From an uncultured Oscillospiraceae bacterium (GTDB lineage: Bacteria > Bacillota > Clostridia > Oscillospirales > Oscillospiraceae), in contig CAKTOJ010000040.1 in assembly GCA_934589665.1 (NCBI GenBank), positions 1-13,569 on the forward strand: 13,569 nucleotides of DNA. The letters run 5' to 3'. The notes under the pieces were generated by a model. The model ran no database searches. It was given only the letters and a program-made list of their open reading frames with translations, and had not been told where the DNA came from. Shown here piece after piece: positions 13,511-13,569 of the stretch. Positions within the stretch are counted from its first letter, which is position 1, and each line of letters opens with the position of its first letter. The position numbers and the translations under genes are program-made.

Positions 13511-13569
13511 ATGAGCGAAGAATACGGCCCGAATTTCGTCACGCTGACGGACGAGGAGGGCAACGACAT
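13511..13569 (+). CDS. DUF1292 family protein, N-terminal fragment
   Basis: Nineteen codons are visible before the window ends. The acidic start, MSEEYGPNFVTLTDEEGND, fits the opening strand of DUF1292 proteins (compare the usual TLTDEEGNE pattern), small acidic proteins of unknown function common in Firmicutes. A GGAGGAGG (13495-13502) ends 8 nt before the ATG, and the promoter at 13441-13469 is well placed. The identification rests on a very short stretch and on general familiarity with the family, so it is tentative; that a gene starts here is much surer. Confidence 0.6.
   Translation, partial: MSEEYGPNFVTLTDEEGND

Noticed and set aside
1..13569. Mobile elements, CRISPR array, tRNA/rRNA genes, toxin-antitoxin or defence genes
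   Set aside because: I found no transposase or integrase motifs, no regularly spaced repeats, no tRNA-like cloverleaf and no defence domains. All sizeable frames are housekeeping or shadow frames.

Overview
The window looks like chromosomal core DNA of a GC-rich, probably spore-forming Clostridia member, with an Oscillospirales-type gut anaerobe as the best guess. The signs are a YtvI-like sporulation membrane protein, a group II ECF transporter core next to truA, a PheB-type ACT protein, a DUF5711 protein, a DUF1292 protein and a clostridial class A penicillin-binding protein. This is inferred from protein features only; no rRNA or tRNA is present. I see no mobile element, CRISPR array, phage gene or defence system.

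Region 1 (1-6418, minus strand) reads as one long operon behind a strong sigma-A-type promoter at 6389-6418. The order of transcription is a class I SAM-dependent methyltransferase, ecfA1, ecfA2, ecfT, truA, a DUF5711 membrane-anchored protein, a CvpA-family membrane protein, and the start of a zinc-finger Clp ATPase-like gene that runs off the left edge. Gaps are 15-47 bp and two junctions overlap (ecfA2/ecfT and truA/DUF5711). EcfA1, EcfA2 and EcfT form the energising module shared by several vitamin-binding S subunits; no S subunit is encoded here. A perfect inverted repeat places the cvpA ribosome-binding site in a hairpin loop.

Region 2 (6434-7966, plus strand) is divergent from region 1. 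It carries queH (epoxyqueuosine reductase, the last step of tRNA queuosine synthesis) and a lipoprotein of uncertain function, and ends at a strong two-way terminator shared with region 3.

Region 3 (7983-9563, minus strand) carries a pheB-type ACT/HTH protein followed by an unusually short aspartate kinase. A terminator-like hairpin sits between them, just before the kinase ribosome-binding site. The pheB promoter overlaps an inverted repeat that could be an operator.

Region 4 (9607-10686, plus strand) is a ytvI-like membrane protein with a TTG start. It ends in a perfect palindromic terminator that also serves the convergent gene of region 5.

Region 5 (10693-13438, minus strand) is a complete bifunctional class A penicillin-binding protein. 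Its promoter lies back to back with that of a DUF1292 gene (from 13511, plus strand), which runs off the right edge.

I did not find a clearly new multi-gene system. The best leads are regulatory: the hairpin ahead of the short aspartate kinase, the ribosome-binding site inside a hairpin loop at cvpA, and the inverted repeat at the pheB promoter.
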